Origin: Candidatus Puniceispirillum sp.
GTDB taxonomy: Bacteria > Pseudomonadota > Alphaproteobacteria > Puniceispirillales > Puniceispirillaceae
Length of the DNA stretch: 6,441 nucleotides
NCBI GenBank assembly: GCA_018668795.1
Contig: JABJBD010000204.1
Span: 1-6,441, forward strand
Direction of reading: 5' to 3'
The notes under the pieces are model-generated. The model did no database searches, was not told where the DNA came from, and worked only from the letters and a program-made list of their open reading frames with translations. A program made the position numbers and the translations under genes. This document shows, piece after piece, positions 5,824 to 6,441 of the stretch. The number at the start of each line of letters is the position of its first letter. Within the stretch, counting starts at the first letter, position 1.

Positions 5824-5840
5824 CTATGGCTAATTACATG

Positions 5841-5868
5841 ATGTGATATAATGTGACGGATAATGTGG
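5841..5868 (+). repeat. Three direct ATGTGR repeats over the galE promoter
   Basis: ATGTGA (5841-5846), ATGTGA (5851-5856) and ATGTGG (5863-5868) are direct copies with 10 and 12 bases between starts, close to one helical turn. They surround the candidate -10 element. They could be half-sites for a regulator or chance in an AT-rich stretch; no known factor is assigned. Confidence 0.35.
5844..5852 (+). promoter_or_regulatory. Candidate extended -10 promoter for galE
   Basis: TGATATAAT contains a perfect TATAAT (5847-5852) preceded by the TGN of an extended -10 element. No good -35 hexamer is visible 16-18 bases upstream, where the sequence is CTATGG or a neighbour, which extended -10 promoters can tolerate. 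It lies between the pnp terminator and galE, where a promoter is needed, and predicts a leader of about 70 bases. A second weaker GATAAT is at 5859-5864. Confidence 0.5.
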
Positions 5869-5917
5869 ATAACAGCTATTCAGGGCTTGAACCCGTACTG
5901 TCTGATTTCAAAGCTAT

Positions 5918-5921
5918 AGGA
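5918..5921 (+). promoter_or_regulatory. galE ribosome-binding site
   Basis: AGGA lies 10 bases before the ATG at 5932, a slightly long but usable spacing. It supports this ATG as the start, since the Rossmann strand KILVTGG follows five residues later as is usual. Confidence 0.55.
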
Positions 5922-5931
5922 CAAGCGCATC

Positions 5932-6441
5932 ATGACGACAAAACGCAAAATTCTGGTAACGGGCGGGGCAGGCTATATCGGAAGCCATATGGTGTTGGCC
6001 TTGCTGGATGCCGGACATGAACCAGTCATTCTGGATAATTTTTCCACCGGACATGATATTTTAGTGCCTGAAGGGGTAACTGTGGTGCGCGGTGATGTTG
6101 GCGATAGGCACGTGACCGACGCCTTGTTCGCCGCCCATGATTTTGATGCCATTGCGCATTTTGCCGCTTCGATAATCGTGCCTGAGTCGGTTGCTGACCC
6201 GCTGAAATATTATATCAATAACACGCTGAATACAGCGCATCTGATCGCGGCCTGTGTCAATGCGGGCATCACGCGTTTTATTTTTTCATCAACGGCGGCA
6301 GTTTATGGCGAACATATGCAAGAACCAATAGATGAAACTGCGCAACCAATGCCTGTAAACCCCTATGGCGCGTCGAAATTAATGTCGGAAACAATTCTGC
6401 GGGACGCTGCCAAGGCGCATGATTTATCTTATGTAGTGTTA
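5932..6441 (+). CDS. galE: UDP-glucose 4-epimerase, N-terminal part (runs off the window)
   Basis: GalE interconverts UDP-glucose and UDP-galactose using tightly bound NAD, supplying galactose units for surface polysaccharides or the Leloir pathway. The visible 170 residues are about half of the usual 320-340. They show the NAD-binding GGAGYIG (11-17), LDNFSTGH (34-41) with Asp35 at the end of the second strand, HFAASIIVPESV, the YYINNTLNT segment, FSSTAAVYG (118-126) and NPYGASK (143-149) with the catalytic Tyr145 and Lys149. Thr121 occupies the place of E. coli Ser124, a common variant. This is an extended short-chain dehydrogenase; related sugar-nucleotide epimerases share these motifs, but the wording is closest to GalE. 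It lies behind the pnp terminator with its own candidate promoter, so it is a separate unit, perhaps the first gene of a surface-sugar cluster (inference). Confidence 0.9.
   Translation, partial: MTTKRKILVTGGAGYIGSHMVLALLDAGHEPVILDNFSTGHDILVPEGVTVVRGDVGDRHVTDALFAAHDFDAIAHFAASIIVPESVADPLKYYINNTLNTAHLIAACVNAGITRFIFSSTAAVYGEHMQEPIDETAQPMPVNPYGASKLMSETILRDAAKAHDLSYVVL

Noticed and set aside
5885..5914. GCTTGAA and TTCAAAGC as an inverted repeat before galE
   Set aside because: Only 7 pairs with a bulge around a 15-base loop in a short AT-rich leader; not distinguishable from chance.
1..6441. CRISPR arrays, insertion sequences, tRNA or rRNA genes, attachment sites, phage or defence genes
   Set aside because: I looked on both strands and saw no spaced identical repeats, transposase or integrase motifs, tRNA-like folds or rRNA segments. 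The window is core genome with a new unit starting at galE.

Overview
The window shows a translation and RNA-processing gene block in the order infB (3' part), rbfA, truB, rpsO, pnp, followed by the start of a galE-type epimerase gene. All genes are on the + strand. This nusA-infB-rbfA-truB-rpsO-pnp order is widespread in Proteobacteria. The wording of the proteins (IF-2 with DAIRRTDVAAGESGGITQHIGAYQ, PNPase with FFKREGRP, a short RbfA with an extended N-terminus) looks alphaproteobacterial. Base composition is moderate, near 50% GC by eye, so a marine or free-living alphaproteobacterium such as the SAR116 group is possible. That placement is inference; no marker here proves a genus.

Layout: 3-1538 is the GTPase and C-terminal part of translation initiation factor IF-2, with its N-terminus before the window. 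1539-1694 is a 156-base spacer with a long imperfect hairpin. 1695-2084 is rbfA (30S maturation factor). 2086-3024 is truB (tRNA pseudouridine-55 synthase), starting one base after the rbfA stop. 3042-3311 is rpsO (ribosomal protein S15), 17 bases after truB, with a strong Shine-Dalgarno that can be sequestered by upstream sequence. 3312-3644 is a 333-base spacer without a convincing gene but rich in inverted repeats; it begins with a terminator-like hairpin and serves as the pnp leader. 3645-5774 is pnp (polynucleotide phosphorylase), closed by a strong intrinsic terminator at 5795-5823. A promoter-like extended -10 element at 5844-5852 then leads into galE, which runs off the window at 6441.

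The first five genes act together on translation initiation, 30S assembly, tRNA modification and RNA turnover. IF-2, RbfA and PNPase are cold-shock-linked in E. coli, and rpsO and pnp are autoregulated there through their mRNA leaders. The most interesting non-coding features fit that theme: structured RNA in the infB-rbfA gap, over the rpsO ribosome-binding site, and throughout the rpsO-pnp gap. galE belongs to a separate transcription unit (nucleotide-sugar metabolism). I see no mobile element, CRISPR array, tRNA, rRNA or clearly new protein system. The coding content is ordinary core genome, and the novelty, if any, lies in the RNA-level regulation.
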